Assembly: GCA_020402865.1 (NCBI GenBank)
Contig: JADBYT010000028.1
Location: 1-64,000, forward strand
Reading direction: 5' to 3'
DNA length: 64,000 nucleotides
Source of the DNA: Bacteroidota bacterium
Lineage (GTDB): Bacteria > Bacteroidota > Bacteroidia > Palsa-965
Shown here: in pieces, positions 24,879 through 34,542 of the stretch
Position numbering within the stretch: the first letter of the stretch is position 1
Layout: each line of letters begins with the position of its first letter
The notes under the pieces: generated by a model
Seen by the model: the letters and a program-made list of their open reading frames with translations, nothing else
The model's database searches: none
Told to the model about the DNA's origin: nothing
Position numbers and translations under genes: made by a program

Positions 24879-26750
24879 TCAGCGCATCAGCGTAACAAAG
24901 CCAGCCTTTTCTTCGGCATTTCCCAAACAATCGGTAGTACGCAAACGCCAGTAATACACACCCTCCTCAGCAGGCGAACCATTAAACGTTCCATCCCAGC
25001 CCTGCGCCGGATTGCTGCTGCGGAAGAGTGAATTGCCCCAGCGGCTGAATACCTCCATATCGAAACCGCTGGCCGCAGCATTGGTAAAGCCAAAAGCATC
25101 GTTTATGCCATCGCCGTTGGGTGTAAATACGTTAAGATTTTCAGCGCTGCCGCCTGTGCCGAAATCAACACGCACGGTATCGTTAACCACGCACGAGCCA
25201 TTGGTTATGGTTACAGTATATACGCCTGCGGTGCTTACCTGAATAACTGAAGAAGTATCGCCGTTGTTCCAGTTGAATGAACTCCCTGGAGCCATTGGCG
25301 ATTGCGGTGCTATTCCTGCGGGAGTAATACACGAAAAAATTTCCTGCGGATAGCTGCCCTGAAGCAATTGCGAAACAATAAGCGTATCGCTGTCGGTTAA
25401 GTTGCAAACGGTATCGTTTACAGTAAGCACATAACTGCCAGGCCCAGATACCACAATGCTTTGCGCATTACTGCCGGTTGACCATGAATAAGTATATTGC
25501 TGTGATGCCGGGGCATTCAGGGTAAGGTTTACAGCTCCCGCGCAAAACAAGGTATCGTTACCAAGCGATGCATTTAACGTTGCCCCATCGCTGTCGTCAA
25601 TTAAATTAGGCAGCCCGAATGTGCCTGAGCCGAAGCTGAGCGTAACAGCGCCTGCCTGAAAACCGCAACCGGCGCCGGGCACATCCGGATTATTAATTAC
25701 ACTGAGCTGATTGGTTAAATCAACCATATAAATTTTATCATCAGGGCCAAGCTGCAATGCGCCGTAAATACTTGTTCCGCCTATTGGTGACGTAGCCACA
25801 ATTTGCACCGACGCCTGAATGGCTGCTGATGAGCCTGCGGTAAGGTCATACTGCCTTACTTCGTTGGGTTGTGCCACAATGCCGGTAAAACCCACATACA
25901 ACAAATTGCTGTTAGGCGAAAAAGACAATCCGTAAAAACTGTCGAATCCATTTTGTGTGTTCGAATTTAATGTGGCTATCGGATTTGATACAATACCTGT
26001 AGAAGCATCAAAATCAAATACCTCCGCAAAACCCGGTGTGCCATAAACGGACACAGCTACCTTACTTCTGTCGGGCGAAATTTTCAGGTGACCGATGGTC
26101 TCGTTAAACTGCCCCGAAGTGTTAAGGTGCGGTGTACCGACGTTTGAAACAACGGGCGGCAGCACGCCGTTTGCTGTAACCTGAAATGCCTGAAACTGAT
26201 TATCGCCAAAGCTGTGAGTCAACACCCAGTAATCAGAACAGTTGTTGTGGCGGCAGGCGCTTAGTTTTTCTGTAGCCGGCGGAGCAAGCAACAGTACATT
26301 GGTAGTGGTTAAGCCGCCCAGTCCGCTGTTCAGCGCCATATCCACAATAGAATAATGCACACCCAGATTGGGTCCGCCGTATCCGCCCTGATCGGCTGTG
26401 AATACATAATACTCAGTGGCGCTTGCGGGCTTGGGAACAATTATTGCCGACTGTGTAGAAGAGCCGTTGCCAAGCAATACCACATTATTCGCATTCATAA
26501 TCTGGTTATTCCGGTTCCACACCAGCGAGCCATCCGTATAAAACAACAGGTTTCCTGAGGCGTCACTTACCGAAGCACAACCTTCGTTGGTATTAATGGC
26601 GCTGCCGCTAATGGAAACCGGTGTACCAGAATTAAAACTCACCGCAGCCAGTGTGCCAAAATACCAGTTGTTGTTTTGCCCCTGCGCATTAACTATTTGC
26701 AAGCCACCGAGCCACTGAAAAACGGTAAAATAAAAAAGCAGTCGCATCAT
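24879..26750 (-). CDS. Secreted beta-propeller protein with CHU_C (T9SS type B) domain
   Basis: About 623 aa from ATG 26750 (ATG 26747 is equally possible); the frame to 26804 adds residues before the signal peptide. The signal peptide ends near VNAQG. Residues about 25-400 look like a propeller (repeated short blades with LLFYTDGSLVWN, YYVFTADQGG, KISPDRSKVAVSVYG), followed by Ig-like SWSTGSNAQSI and NWNNGDTSSVI repeats. The final 90 residues are a gliding-motility-associated C-terminal domain (VFTPNGDGINDAFGF, FSRWGNSLF, GWDGTFNG). Likely type IX-secreted surface protein. Confidence 0.86.
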   Translation of the reverse strand: MMRLLFYFTVFQWLGGLQIVNAQGQNNNWYFGTLAAVSFNSGTPVSISGSAINTNEGCASVSDASGNLLFYTDGSLVWNRNNQIMNANNVVLLGNGSSTQSAIIVPKPASATEYYVFTADQGGYGGPNLGVHYSIVDMALNSGLGGLTTTNVLLLAPPATEKLSACRHNNCSDYWVLTHSFGDNQFQAFQVTANGVLPPVVSNVGTPHLNTSGQFNETIGHLKISPDRSKVAVSVYGTPGFAEVFDFDASTGIVSNPIATLNSNTQNGFDSFYGLSFSPNSNLLYVGFTGIVAQPNEVRQYDLTAGSSAAIQASVQIVATSPIGGTSIYGALQLGPDDKIYMVDLTNQLSVINNPDVPGAGCGFQAGAVTLSFGSGTFGLPNLIDDSDGATLNASLGNDTLFCAGAVNLTLNAPASQQYTYSWSTGSNAQSIVVSGPGSYVLTVNDTVCNLTDSDTLIVSQLLQGSYPQEIFSCITPAGIAPQSPMAPGSSFNWNNGDTSSVIQVSTAGVYTVTITNGSCVVNDTVRVDFGTGGSAENLNVFTPNGDGINDAFGFTNAAASGFDMEVFSRWGNSLFRSSNPAQGWDGTFNGSPAEEGVYYWRLRTTDCLGNAEEKAGFVTLMR

Positions 26751-26869
26751 AATATTCTTGTGTAAGGTTAAAATACACGAAGAATACACTGAAAACGACT
26801 GCAATGTTTTGGCCGTTGCATTAATTCACACAACTGGCATTTAGCCGCCAATAAGTGGCTTGTATCCGT

Positions 26870-28342
26870 TTACTCGGCAATCACCATCGGTATGCTGTTT
26901 ACCCCTTCGCGGGTAATTACAGTAACGAAATAGGTGCCCTGTAAAAGGCCGAGTGTCTGCGCCGAAATTTCGAGCTGCTGTTTGCCTGCGCCGGTGGCGT
27001 TTACCTGCATTTCAGCCACTTTACGGCCGGTAATGTCGGTAATAAATACCTCGGCCTGCTGTGCGGTTTGGGTAGTGAATGCCAGTGTGGTAATGCCTGC
27101 GTTAGGATTGGGAGTAAGTTGCAGGGTTTGGGTTTCGGGGGCAGTGGTTTCGGTAGCAAGCCCCTGCGGACAGATGCGGTAGATTTTGCCGTTGGTGGTA
27201 TATCCGCCTTTCATGGCATAAATGCAGCCATCGCTGCCTTGCTTAATGGTGGTAAGGCCGCCGCTTTCTGAAACCACATCCATCCACTGCGTGCGGCTCA
27301 CAAACGAATCGTAGGCAGGTGCATTGCCCAGCGTAATGTCGTAAATGCGGCCATAGTCGTTGTCGGCCACCAGCACGTGGTTATCGAATTCGGGCATTAC
27401 CTGGCTGCTGTAGAACAAAATGCCGGTAAGCGCAGGCAGCGGCGAAAGCCAGTCTTCAATGGGCGCAGTAGCATTGGCGGCGGCACAAGGTGTAGATGTG
27501 CTGCTGTTTACAAAAAATCCTTCGCAATCAGCCCAGCCGTAAAATTTGCCGGGCGAAACCTGGTTCATTTCATCCGACGCATTCCAGCCGTTTTCGGAAG
27601 AATACATGGAATCATTCACCGGACTGAAGCAAAAATCGAACGGATTGCGGTGGCCGTAACTCCAGATCCAGTCGCAGTTGCCGGTAAGCGGATTGCCATC
27701 GTCGTAAAACGGATTGTTCATCGGTACAGTACCGTCTTTATTGATACGAAGATGTTTTCCGTACGGATTGGTGAGCTTATTGGCATAATTAAGCGTGGGA
27801 TTGCCCTGCTGGTATGCCAGATCGCCGATAGTGAGAAAAAGATGCGTGGTATCGTTATGCATGAAATGAATGTTGCCGCCCACGTGGTTTCCCGCAATAT
27901 TATTGGCTACATCCAGATCGAAAATAATGGCGGGATTTGTCCCCACATTATTTACTTCGGTAAAACGTACCACGCGGATACGCTCATCGCCATTGTAGCG
28001 ATGATTATAGAACAGATACACATAATTGTTGGTGGTGAAATTCGGATCGAGCGTAATGCCCAGCAGGCCGCGCTCAAAATCGGCATTCACGGAATCGGAA
28101 AGGTCACAGAATGTGCCCAGCAGCACACCGCCAGCCGAATAGACTTCTACTTTTGCTGTTCCCGGACTTGCCGGTGTCTGGTTATCACCTTTGAGGGTGC
28201 AGAAGAAACGTCCGTCAGGTGTTATGTCGAACGCAACCGGATAGTCCATACCCTGAACCAGCGTAGTGGTGGTGTAGGTTTGAGCCGGTAGAATCAGGGA
28301 GAGGCCGGTTAGCAGGCCAAGGCTGAGTAAGATCTTTTTCAT
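26870..28342 (-). CDS. PQQ-dependent sugar dehydrogenase (GSDH family) with T9SS type A tail
   Basis: 490 aa, signal peptide of 20 residues. The mature part is a six-bladed propeller of the soluble glucose/sorbosone dehydrogenase family, with RGLLGITLDPNF, GGNIHFMHNDTTHLFLTIGD, NPYGKHLRINKDGT and YGHRNPFDFCF. Members oxidise sugars or related alcohols using PQQ in the periplasm or outside. The C-terminus from about residue 405 (LTPNPNAG, VFITDITGRKVAE, LLQGTYFVTVIT) is a type A sorting domain. It has a good promoter at 28366-28395. Confidence 0.86.
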   Translation of the reverse strand: MKKILLSLGLLTGLSLILPAQTYTTTTLVQGMDYPVAFDITPDGRFFCTLKGDNQTPASPGTAKVEVYSAGGVLLGTFCDLSDSVNADFERGLLGITLDPNFTTNNYVYLFYNHRYNGDERIRVVRFTEVNNVGTNPAIIFDLDVANNIAGNHVGGNIHFMHNDTTHLFLTIGDLAYQQGNPTLNYANKLTNPYGKHLRINKDGTVPMNNPFYDDGNPLTGNCDWIWSYGHRNPFDFCFSPVNDSMYSSENGWNASDEMNQVSPGKFYGWADCEGFFVNSSTSTPCAAANATAPIEDWLSPLPALTGILFYSSQVMPEFDNHVLVADNDYGRIYDITLGNAPAYDSFVSRTQWMDVVSESGGLTTIKQGSDGCIYAMKGGYTTNGKIYRICPQGLATETTAPETQTLQLTPNPNAGITTLAFTTQTAQQAEVFITDITGRKVAEMQVNATGAGKQQLEISAQTLGLLQGTYFVTVITREGVNSIPMVIAE

Positions 28343-28365
28343 GCAGCGTGTTGTTAGAAGCTGCT

Positions 28366-28395
28366 CAAAGATAAACTGATTGGCAGAACCTCAAA
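28366..28395 (-). promoter_or_regulatory. Bacteroidota-type promoter (TTTG-N18-TATCTTTG)
   Basis: Read on the minus strand, TTTG (28392-28395) is followed after 18 bases by TATCTTTG (28366-28373). This agrees with the phylum consensus TTTG-N19-TAnnTTTG, about 24 bp before the sugar dehydrogenase ATG. Confidence 0.65.
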
Positions 28396-28446
28396 AAAGA
28401 TTCGGCAGGCAGCACGAAAATACTGTTGGCTGGCAAAAAGCTGAAC

Positions 28447-29148
28447 TTACTCTCCGGTGCCGGTTTCTGCAGCCCCCTGCTTTTTAATAAACCCAAAAAG
28501 CACATGAATGCCGAGGTTAAGCTGAACCAGATTTCCATTCAGATCTGATTCAATATAGGCTTTATGCTGGTCGAGTTCAAGTTCGTAGGGATCGAAACCG
28601 AAGTTGGTAAACGTAACCCCCGTGTTAAGCCCGATGGCAAAATTACCTTCCGTGAAAAAATATACACCAAAACGCATTTCACCATAATTGTACGAATAGC
28701 TGTCCACTACCCCGGCCGGATCAGCCGCAAGTGCCGAATCGGTTTCATAAACCAGACCGGTAAAACGCGTAAAGGCGCGCCCGGCAGTTAACGATGCGCA
28801 GGCAATAGCTGTGCGCGAAAGCCGTTTGTCGTAGCCAAGCTGAAGGCCTACGCCATTGGTTTGCATATTGGTGTTGATGCCCTGAATTTTGTTATCAGGC
28901 GTGTTCCAGAGCGCATTCCGATAGGAAACGCCAAGCGAAAAACCTGAAAACAGTTCTACCGAAGTAGCAAACTGCAATTCATACACGCCCGTAAAACTCC
29001 GCCTGAAAGCCTTGTTACTCAATCCGTGCGGCACTGAGCCTTCAAGTCGCACATTCATCCGATACGGCAACTGCTGATCGGGCTTCTGGGCAGAAACAAT
29101 CAGCGGCAGAAACAATAAACCACATAAAAAACGAAAAATCAGGTGCAT
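28447..29148 (-). CDS. Putative outer-membrane beta-barrel protein
   Basis: 233 aa with a signal peptide ending VSAQ. The mature chain consists of alternating-hydrophobicity strands with short turns (VRLEGSVPH, FSLGVSYRN, GVGLQLGYDKRL, MRFGVYFFTEGNFAIGLNTGV, NLGIHVLFGF), the look of an 8-10-stranded outer-membrane barrel. No named family is recognised. Minus-strand TATTTTTG (29161-29168) upstream is a possible -7 element. Confidence 0.68.
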   Translation of the reverse strand: MHLIFRFLCGLLFLPLIVSAQKPDQQLPYRMNVRLEGSVPHGLSNKAFRRSFTGVYELQFATSVELFSGFSLGVSYRNALWNTPDNKIQGINTNMQTNGVGLQLGYDKRLSRTAIACASLTAGRAFTRFTGLVYETDSALAADPAGVVDSYSYNYGEMRFGVYFFTEGNFAIGLNTGVTFTNFGFDPYELELDQHKAYIESDLNGNLVQLNLGIHVLFGFIKKQGAAETGTGE

Positions 29149-29254
29149 AGGCTAGTCTCTCAAAAATACACTTTTAGGGATTACTAAATACAGATACGTA
29201 TCGATATGACGGAACAAAAACAATAAAGTTGTGCGTTTAATCTGAATTTAAAAT

Positions 29255-29287
29255 AAAAAAGCCGCCTCTGAAAAAGAAGCGGCTTTT
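29255..29287 (-). terminator. Intrinsic terminator of the tRNA gene
   Basis: The stem AAAAGCCGC / GCGGCTTTT has a 13-base loop. On the minus strand it is followed by a T6 run and starts immediately after the CCA end of the tRNA. Confidence 0.85.
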
Positions 29288-29289
29288 GG

Positions 29290-29363
<74 letters not shown>

Positions 29364-29390
29364 CTGTCCGTAATTATTGAAAACGGAGCG

Positions 29391-29420
29391 CAAATGTAGT
29401 ATTTTTCTTCTTCCGGTCAA
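29391..29420 (-). promoter_or_regulatory. Promoter of the tRNA gene (TTG-N19-TACATTTG)
   Basis: On the minus strand TTG (29418-29420) and TACATTTG (29391-29398) are separated by exactly 19 bases, the phylum consensus. The tRNA 5' end is 28 bases downstream of the -7 element. The remaining stretch to 29637 shows no other gene. Confidence 0.7.
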
Positions 29421-29637
29421 TTGACACGCATTTTTTTTAGCTTTTGTCTTTCTTTAACACTTTAATCCGCCCTCCCAAACTATTAATTCACAATAAATTA
29501 ATTGTAGTTTTCGGGCTTGAGCCGAGTTATTAACAAGACAAGTAGATGAACAGAATGATGAGCGGGCTTGCGTGTAATAGTTTTTTTTCTACTTTTCCCC
29601 TCGATTTGTGAGTTAAGTATCCGTTTCACATTCATTC

Positions 29638-30639
29638 ATGGCGAAAAAGACGACTAAAAAACCGGAAAAATCAACAGGTAAGCCCAATGCTAAGCCTGCC
29701 GCATCAAAAGCGAAAGCGGCTTCATCAAAAGATAAGGCAAAGGCTAAACCAACCCCGAAAGCTGCCCCGAAAAAAGCAACTCCTCCTGTAGCATCCAAAT
29801 CTTCGGGCACAGGCAAAGTGTCTGGTAATAAGTCTAAACCCGTTTCCAAAGCACCGGCCAAGCCGGTTACAAAAACGGCAAAACCTGTGAATAAGCCCGC
29901 CGCGCCCGCTCCTAAAGCTGCGCCGGCCCCGAAAACGGCTCCCGCACCCAAATCAGCCAAAACCGAAAAACCAGCCGAAAAAGTCGCTAAAGCACCTCAG
30001 GCCAAGCCCGTTGCACCCAAGTCTGAAGGCAAACCTTCATCGAAAAAGGCAAAGAAAACCGAAGGTGATGAGGATGAACCCGTTCCGGAAATCATTCCCA
30101 TTGAACAACTTCCTATCCTCCCCTCAGATATTCACTACAAACGCCCCAAAGGAAAAGTAGCTCCCGGCACCAAACGACTGGTAAAAACCGAGACCATCAA
30201 CCCGCATATTATAAAAGACAAACCCATTGAACCCGAAAAAGCGGCCAAAAAGAAAGAACCCGCCGGTAAGTTTGAAATGGAGTTTATTCTGCATGCGCCC
30301 ATCGGGCTTTTGTATGATTTTCTTACCACGCCTAGCGGACTGGCCGAATGGTTTGCCGACGACGTGGATCTGAAAAACGATATTTATACGTTCGACTGGG
30401 ACGGAAGCAAGCAGCATGCAAAAATTGTGGCTGCCAAGCTCGATAATTTCATCCGCCTGCACTGGCTCGATAAGCCCGATGGCACTTATTTTGAGTTCCG
30501 TATCCTTGCCGATGAGCTTACAAACGAAATATCGCTCATGGTAACTGATTTTGGGGATGGTGATGATGATATCCGCACCTCTCGTCAGCTCTGGCAGGCC
30601 CAGATACAACGCCTCATCAAGTCGATGGGCACATACTAA
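29638..30639 (+). CDS. START-like domain protein with long histone-H1-like basic tail
   Basis: 333 aa in two parts. Residues 1-195 are low complexity, dominated by Lys, Ala, Pro and Ser (KKTTKKPEKS, PKAAPKKA, APAPKAAPAPK), very like histone H1/Hc1-type tails. Residues about 208-333 are a complete START-like/AHSA1 domain (FEMEFILHAPIGLLYDFLT, LAEWFADDVD, IRLHWLDKP, SRQLWQAQIQRLIKSMG), which in other Bacteroidota occurs as a stand-alone protein of about 130 aa. The fold binds hydrophobic ligands. The basic tail may bind nucleic acid or acidic partners, which is inference. Confidence 0.8.
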   Translation: MAKKTTKKPEKSTGKPNAKPAASKAKAASSKDKAKAKPTPKAAPKKATPPVASKSSGTGKVSGNKSKPVSKAPAKPVTKTAKPVNKPAAPAPKAAPAPKTAPAPKSAKTEKPAEKVAKAPQAKPVAPKSEGKPSSKKAKKTEGDEDEPVPEIIPIEQLPILPSDIHYKRPKGKVAPGTKRLVKTETINPHIIKDKPIEPEKAAKKKEPAGKFEMEFILHAPIGLLYDFLTTPSGLAEWFADDVDLKNDIYTFDWDGSKQHAKIVAAKLDNFIRLHWLDKPDGTYFEFRILADELTNEISLMVTDFGDGDDDIRTSRQLWQAQIQRLIKSMGTY

Positions 30640-30669
30640 CCGCAGCTTAAGCCGCTTTATCAGTAACGA

Positions 30670-31326
30670 ATGACAGCTTTGCGTGCGCTGCTGAAAGAAC
30701 TACGCTTCTTCCTTCTTCCCTGGCTTGTTTTTCTGGCTGCCGGCCTTATTTTTTTAGTAATTGCCGGTAAGGCGGGTGCCCATCTTTTCATCAGCGGACA
30801 CTGGTCGGATGCAGCCGACCACATTTTCAAATTCATGACCTGGTTTGGCGATGGGGTGGCCTATGTGATTTTTTGCCTGCTGCTTTTTGCCTGGCACCGG
30901 GGCACGGGGCTGATTACTTCGGTTTCCTGCATTGTGGCATCACTCATTACTCAGCTGCTCAAACAATTTGTGTTTGATGATGTGGTGAGGCCGATTACGT
31001 GGTTTCACCAGCAGGGAATGAATACGCTGATACGTGAAGTGCCGTTTGTTGAAAATGCTTATTTCAATTCATTCCCGTCAGGGCACACCACCGCAGCATT
31101 TGCCTTTTTCTGTTCGCTGAGCATACTTGCCCGCCGCCATCCGCTGCTTCAAACAGGCTTCTTTTTGCTGGCGGCCGGCGTAGGTTATTCGCGCATGTAT
31201 TTGTCGCAGCATTTTCTGGCCGATGTGCTGGCCGGCTCATTTATTGGCACTGGTACTGCCGTGCTTGTGGTATATTTGGCACAGCGGTACATGAAGTTTA
31301 AAATTCCCACCCGCGCCGAGTTGTAA
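30670..31326 (+). CDS. PAP2-family phosphatase
   Basis: 218 aa, five to six membrane spans. All three PAP2 motifs are present: KQFVFDDVVRP near residue 98, FPSGH near 138, and SRMYLSQHFLAD near 176-187. Such enzymes dephosphorylate lipid phosphates, including undecaprenyl pyrophosphate, on the outer face of the inner membrane. Its stop overlaps the ATG of the GT39 gene (TAATG), suggesting joint expression with lipid-linked sugar metabolism. Confidence 0.9.
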   Translation: MTALRALLKELRFFLLPWLVFLAAGLIFLVIAGKAGAHLFISGHWSDAADHIFKFMTWFGDGVAYVIFCLLLFAWHRGTGLITSVSCIVASLITQLLKQFVFDDVVRPITWFHQQGMNTLIREVPFVENAYFNSFPSGHTTAAFAFFCSLSILARRHPLLQTGFFLLAAGVGYSRMYLSQHFLADVLAGSFIGTGTAVLVVYLAQRYMKFKIPTRAEL

Positions 31327-33062
31327 TGCGTAATCTGCCCGTTATTTCACTGCTTATTGTGGCGCTTTCGCTGGCGCTGGTGGTGCCGTTTCTGGGGCAC
31401 TCGCAATTGTTCGACTGGGATGAGATCAACTTTGCCGAGTGTGCCCGCGAAATGATAGTGACGGGTGATTATACCACCGTACAAATCAACTTTGAGCCGT
31501 TTTGGGAAAAGCCTCCGCTGTTTATCTGGATGCAGGTGCTGTGCATGAAAATGTTCGGCGTAAATGAATTTGCCGCACGTTTGCCCAATGCCATAGGCGG
31601 TATTGTTACACTGCTGGTGCTCTGGCGGCTGGGCCGCAGGCATTTCGACCGGCGCTTTGCCGCACTTTGGGTGCTGGCGTATGCCGGCTCGCTCCTGCCC
31701 CAGTTCTACTTCCACTCCGGCATTATCGATCCCTGGTTCAACCTGTTTATCTTTCTCAGTATTTACCAGTTTCTCGAATACACCAGCCGTTTTTCTGAAA
31801 GTGCTGCACATAAGCTTTGGGACCGCAACATCATGCTTTCGGCCTTGTTTATGGGGCTGGCGGTGCTTACCAAAGGGCCTGTGGCGTTGCTTGTTTTCGG
31901 ACTTTGTTTTGTGGTTTACCGGCTCATCAACCGCCGCCGGATCATGAGCTGGCCGCACTTTATGGTATATGCCGGAATTACCGCGCTGGTGGCTGGATCA
32001 TGGTTTGCTATGCTTGCGGTGCGCGGGGGCGGACATCTGGTACTGGAGTTTATTCTGTACCAGATTCGCCTGTTCAGCACCGAAGATGCGGGGCATGGCG
32101 GCAATTTCTTTTATCACTGGATTGTGCTGCTGGCAGGCTGCTTTCCGGCCTCAGGCTTTGCGGTGCAGGCTATGTTTAAACGCGCTGCCGATACGCCTTA
32201 CGAGCGACACCAGCTGCGCTGGATGCGGATCATGTTCTGGGTAGTGCTCATTTTGTTTTCTATTGTAAAAACAAAAATTGTGCACTACAGTTCGCTCTGC
32301 TATTTTCCCCTTACCTGGCTGGCGGCCTACAGTCTTTACAAACTGCTTGGCGGCCAGTTTGCGCTGAAACGCTGGGTGCTGGTGCTGGTGGCGGTGCCGG
32401 GTCTGCTGCTGAGTGCGGCGCTGGCGGTATTGCCTTTTATCGACAAGTTTAAGGCCGCGCTGCTTGAATCGGGTTCGGTGCGCGATGCGTTTGCGACGGG
32501 CAATTTACAGGCCGACGGTGGCTGGACGGGTGTGGAGTTTCTGGCCGGGGTGTTGCTGTTTATCTGCCTTGTGGCTGCGCTGGTACTTATGCGCCGCCGT
32601 ATGCAAACAGCGGTGTATCTGCTTTTTGGCAGTACGTTGCTGGTTACGGCTTTGGCGGCAGCTTTGTTTGCGCCCCGCGTCGAAAAATACTCGCAGGATG
32701 CGGCCGTGCAATTCTGGAAAAGCAAAGCCGGGCAGGATGTGTATGTAGAAACAATCGGCTATAAAAGCTTTGCCCATTACTTCTATGCACAAACAAAGCC
32801 TGCCGTAAAAAATAATCCGGCTTACCTGAAATGGCGAAACAGTGTGGAACGCCCGCTTCCCGCAGGCAAATCACGTTCTGAATTCGAAACCGAACTCCAG
32901 CGCGAATGGATGCTGAAAGGCGATATTGACCGGCCGGCATTTTTCGTGTGCAAAATTACCCGCGAAGAAGAAGTGAAAACCTATTACCCCTGGCTCATCA
33001 AAACCAACACCAAAAACGGTTTTGTATTCTGGATGCGCGATCCAGCCGTACCGGTTAAATAG
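31326..33062 (+). CDS. GT39/ArnT-like glycosyltransferase
   Basis: 578 aa, about 11 membrane spans in the first 440 residues and a C-terminal periplasmic part. LFDWDEINFAECAREM near residue 29 carries the Asp-Glu motif of PMT/ArnT-type GT-C enzymes, and EPFWEKPPLFIWMQ follows as in ArnT. By family knowledge it transfers sugars from polyprenyl-phosphate donors to lipid A or proteins. Coupled to the PAP2 gene. Its end overlaps the convergent GT2 gene by 8 bp. Confidence 0.86.
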   Translation: MRNLPVISLLIVALSLALVVPFLGHSQLFDWDEINFAECAREMIVTGDYTTVQINFEPFWEKPPLFIWMQVLCMKMFGVNEFAARLPNAIGGIVTLLVLWRLGRRHFDRRFAALWVLAYAGSLLPQFYFHSGIIDPWFNLFIFLSIYQFLEYTSRFSESAAHKLWDRNIMLSALFMGLAVLTKGPVALLVFGLCFVVYRLINRRRIMSWPHFMVYAGITALVAGSWFAMLAVRGGGHLVLEFILYQIRLFSTEDAGHGGNFFYHWIVLLAGCFPASGFAVQAMFKRAADTPYERHQLRWMRIMFWVVLILFSIVKTKIVHYSSLCYFPLTWLAAYSLYKLLGGQFALKRWVLVLVAVPGLLLSAALAVLPFIDKFKAALLESGSVRDAFATGNLQADGGWTGVEFLAGVLLFICLVAALVLMRRRMQTAVYLLFGSTLLVTALAAALFAPRVEKYSQDAAVQFWKSKAGQDVYVETIGYKSFAHYFYAQTKPAVKNNPAYLKWRNSVERPLPAGKSRSEFETELQREWMLKGDIDRPAFFVCKITREEEVKTYYPWLIKTNTKNGFVFWMRDPAVPVK

Positions 33063-33801
33063 TCTTGTACATTTCCGATTTCATCATTCCCCACTTGTTC
33101 AGCCGGTGTTTGAGCGATACGCCCAGACAACCAAAACCATATTTCAGGCTTCGGCGGAAATTAATGGAGGAGGCTTCCTCAAAATACTTGGTTGGACAGG
33201 TAATCTCGGCAATTTCATAACCTGCATACACCACCTGCGAAAGCATCTGGTTATCGAACACAAAATCGTCGGAATTGGCGTCGAGATTGAGTTTCTTCAG
33301 CACCTCGCCCGAAAAGGCACGGTAGCCGGTGTGGTATTCCGAAAGCTTCTGATTAATAAGTACGTTTTGCGCAAACGTGAGGCAGCGGTTAAAAATGTAC
33401 TTATACATGGGCATTCCGCCGCGCAAAGCACCTTTGCCCAAAATACGCGAGCCAAGTACAACAGGATACACCTCATTGGCAATAAGATAAGCCATGGAGT
33501 GAATGAGCTTGGGCGTATATTGATAGTCGGGATGCAGCATAATAACAATGTCTGCACCCAATGAAACGGCTTTGTTGTAGCAGGTTTTCTGGTTGCCGCC
33601 GTAGCCACGGTTTTTTTCGTGACGGATGACATGATTGATGCCGATTTCGCGGGCCAGCTCTGAAGTCCGGTCTTTACTGGCATCATCCACAAGCACCACT
33701 TCATCCACAATATCAAACGGAATTTCGTCATACGTGCGGCGCAGGGTGAGTTCGGCATTATAGGCCGGGAGCACAATTACCAGTTTCTTACCTAAAATCA
33801 T
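33055..33801 (-). CDS. GT2 family glycosyltransferase (dolichyl-phosphate-sugar synthase-like)
   Basis: 248 aa, soluble GT-A fold: LVIVLPAYNAELTL, VDDASKDRT near residue 38, MLHPDYQYTP near 88 in place of the usual DxD, and the SEYHTGYRAFSGE acceptor-loop motif near 153. It lacks C-terminal membrane spans. It could supply a polyprenyl-phosphate sugar to a GT39 enzyme such as the one it overlaps tail to tail. Minus-strand TATCTTTG at 33806-33813 is a likely -7 element only 5 bp before the ATG. Confidence 0.85.
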   Translation of the reverse strand: MILGKKLVIVLPAYNAELTLRRTYDEIPFDIVDEVVLVDDASKDRTSELAREIGINHVIRHEKNRGYGGNQKTCYNKAVSLGADIVIMLHPDYQYTPKLIHSMAYLIANEVYPVVLGSRILGKGALRGGMPMYKYIFNRCLTFAQNVLINQKLSEYHTGYRAFSGEVLKKLNLDANSDDFVFDNQMLSQVVYAGYEIAEITCPTKYFEEASSINFRRSLKYGFGCLGVSLKHRLNKWGMMKSEMYKTI

Positions 33802-33849
33802 GGCGCAAAGATAATTTTGTTTGGCAAACCCGGAACCGCAACCGCCATC

Positions 33850-33884
33850 AAAAAAAAGCGCCGGTTTCTTAACGAAACCAGCGC
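33850..33884 (-). terminator. Intrinsic terminator of the outer-membrane protein gene
   Basis: On the minus strand an 11-bp stem (GCGCTGGTTTC / GAAACCGGCGC, one wobble) with a 5-base loop is followed by a run of T. Confidence 0.88.
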
Positions 33885-33905
33885 CGGTATGATTTGCAGT
33901 GTAAA

Positions 33906-34478
33906 TCAGAACTTGTATGCTAGACCCACACTCAGGTAAGAAATACCGTAACCGAGTTCACCCTGAAGGGCAAATTTTTCGGAAAGGAAATAACGTGCAC
34001 CAAGGAAAGATGACCAGCCCACACTGCTGCCGTAGTTGTTTGATGAATAGTCAAAAGCGGGATCATTATCTTTATAGGTGTAGCCTACATTGTTAAAGCC
34101 AATCATAATACCACCATAAAGATCCCACTTTTCGAGGTTGAGGCCATCGAGTTCCTGTAAGTGCCAGGCAGCACGAACGCCAAAAATGGTGTAACGCCAG
34201 TTTTGCTCGTAATAAAAGCCGTTGGGATAGTTATAACGGTAACTGAAGCCTTTGTAACCAAGATAGCCTCCAAGGCTCAGCACACCAGGTCCGAGCTGGG
34301 CAATGCCACGCTCGTATTGCAGGTTAAAAGCCGGTGTTTGACGGGCTGAATTAAATCCCCAACTGCTGCCCACACCAACACCCAGGCTTACCACGTTTGT
34401 ACCAACCTCGTAAGGAGATGCCTGAGCGTGAAGCAGGGTGCCCAAAGCAAGCATAAAAATTGTAACAACTGTTTTCAT
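33906..34478 (-). CDS. Outer-membrane beta-barrel protein
   Basis: 190 aa, signal peptide ending LHAQA. The mature chain is built of amphipathic strands rich in Gly, Tyr and aromatic residues (VVSLGVGVGSSWG, PAFNLQYERGI, LSLGGYLGYKGFSYRY, WDLYGGIMIGFNNVGYTY, FALQGELGYGISYLSVGLAYKF) and ends in phenylalanine, the usual Bam-recognised C-terminus. This fits a small 8-stranded OmpA/OmpW-size barrel of unknown role. It has a consensus promoter at 34543-34573 and a strong terminator. Confidence 0.82.
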   Translation of the reverse strand: MKTVVTIFMLALGTLLHAQASPYEVGTNVVSLGVGVGSSWGFNSARQTPAFNLQYERGIAQLGPGVLSLGGYLGYKGFSYRYNYPNGFYYEQNWRYTIFGVRAAWHLQELDGLNLEKWDLYGGIMIGFNNVGYTYKDNDPAFDYSSNNYGSSVGWSSFLGARYFLSEKFALQGELGYGISYLSVGLAYKF

Positions 34479-34542
34479 GGTTTTCTTTTGAATGACGCGA
34501 AAAACCTAATGTTTAGGCGCTTCCGCAGTGTTAATTTTGCCG

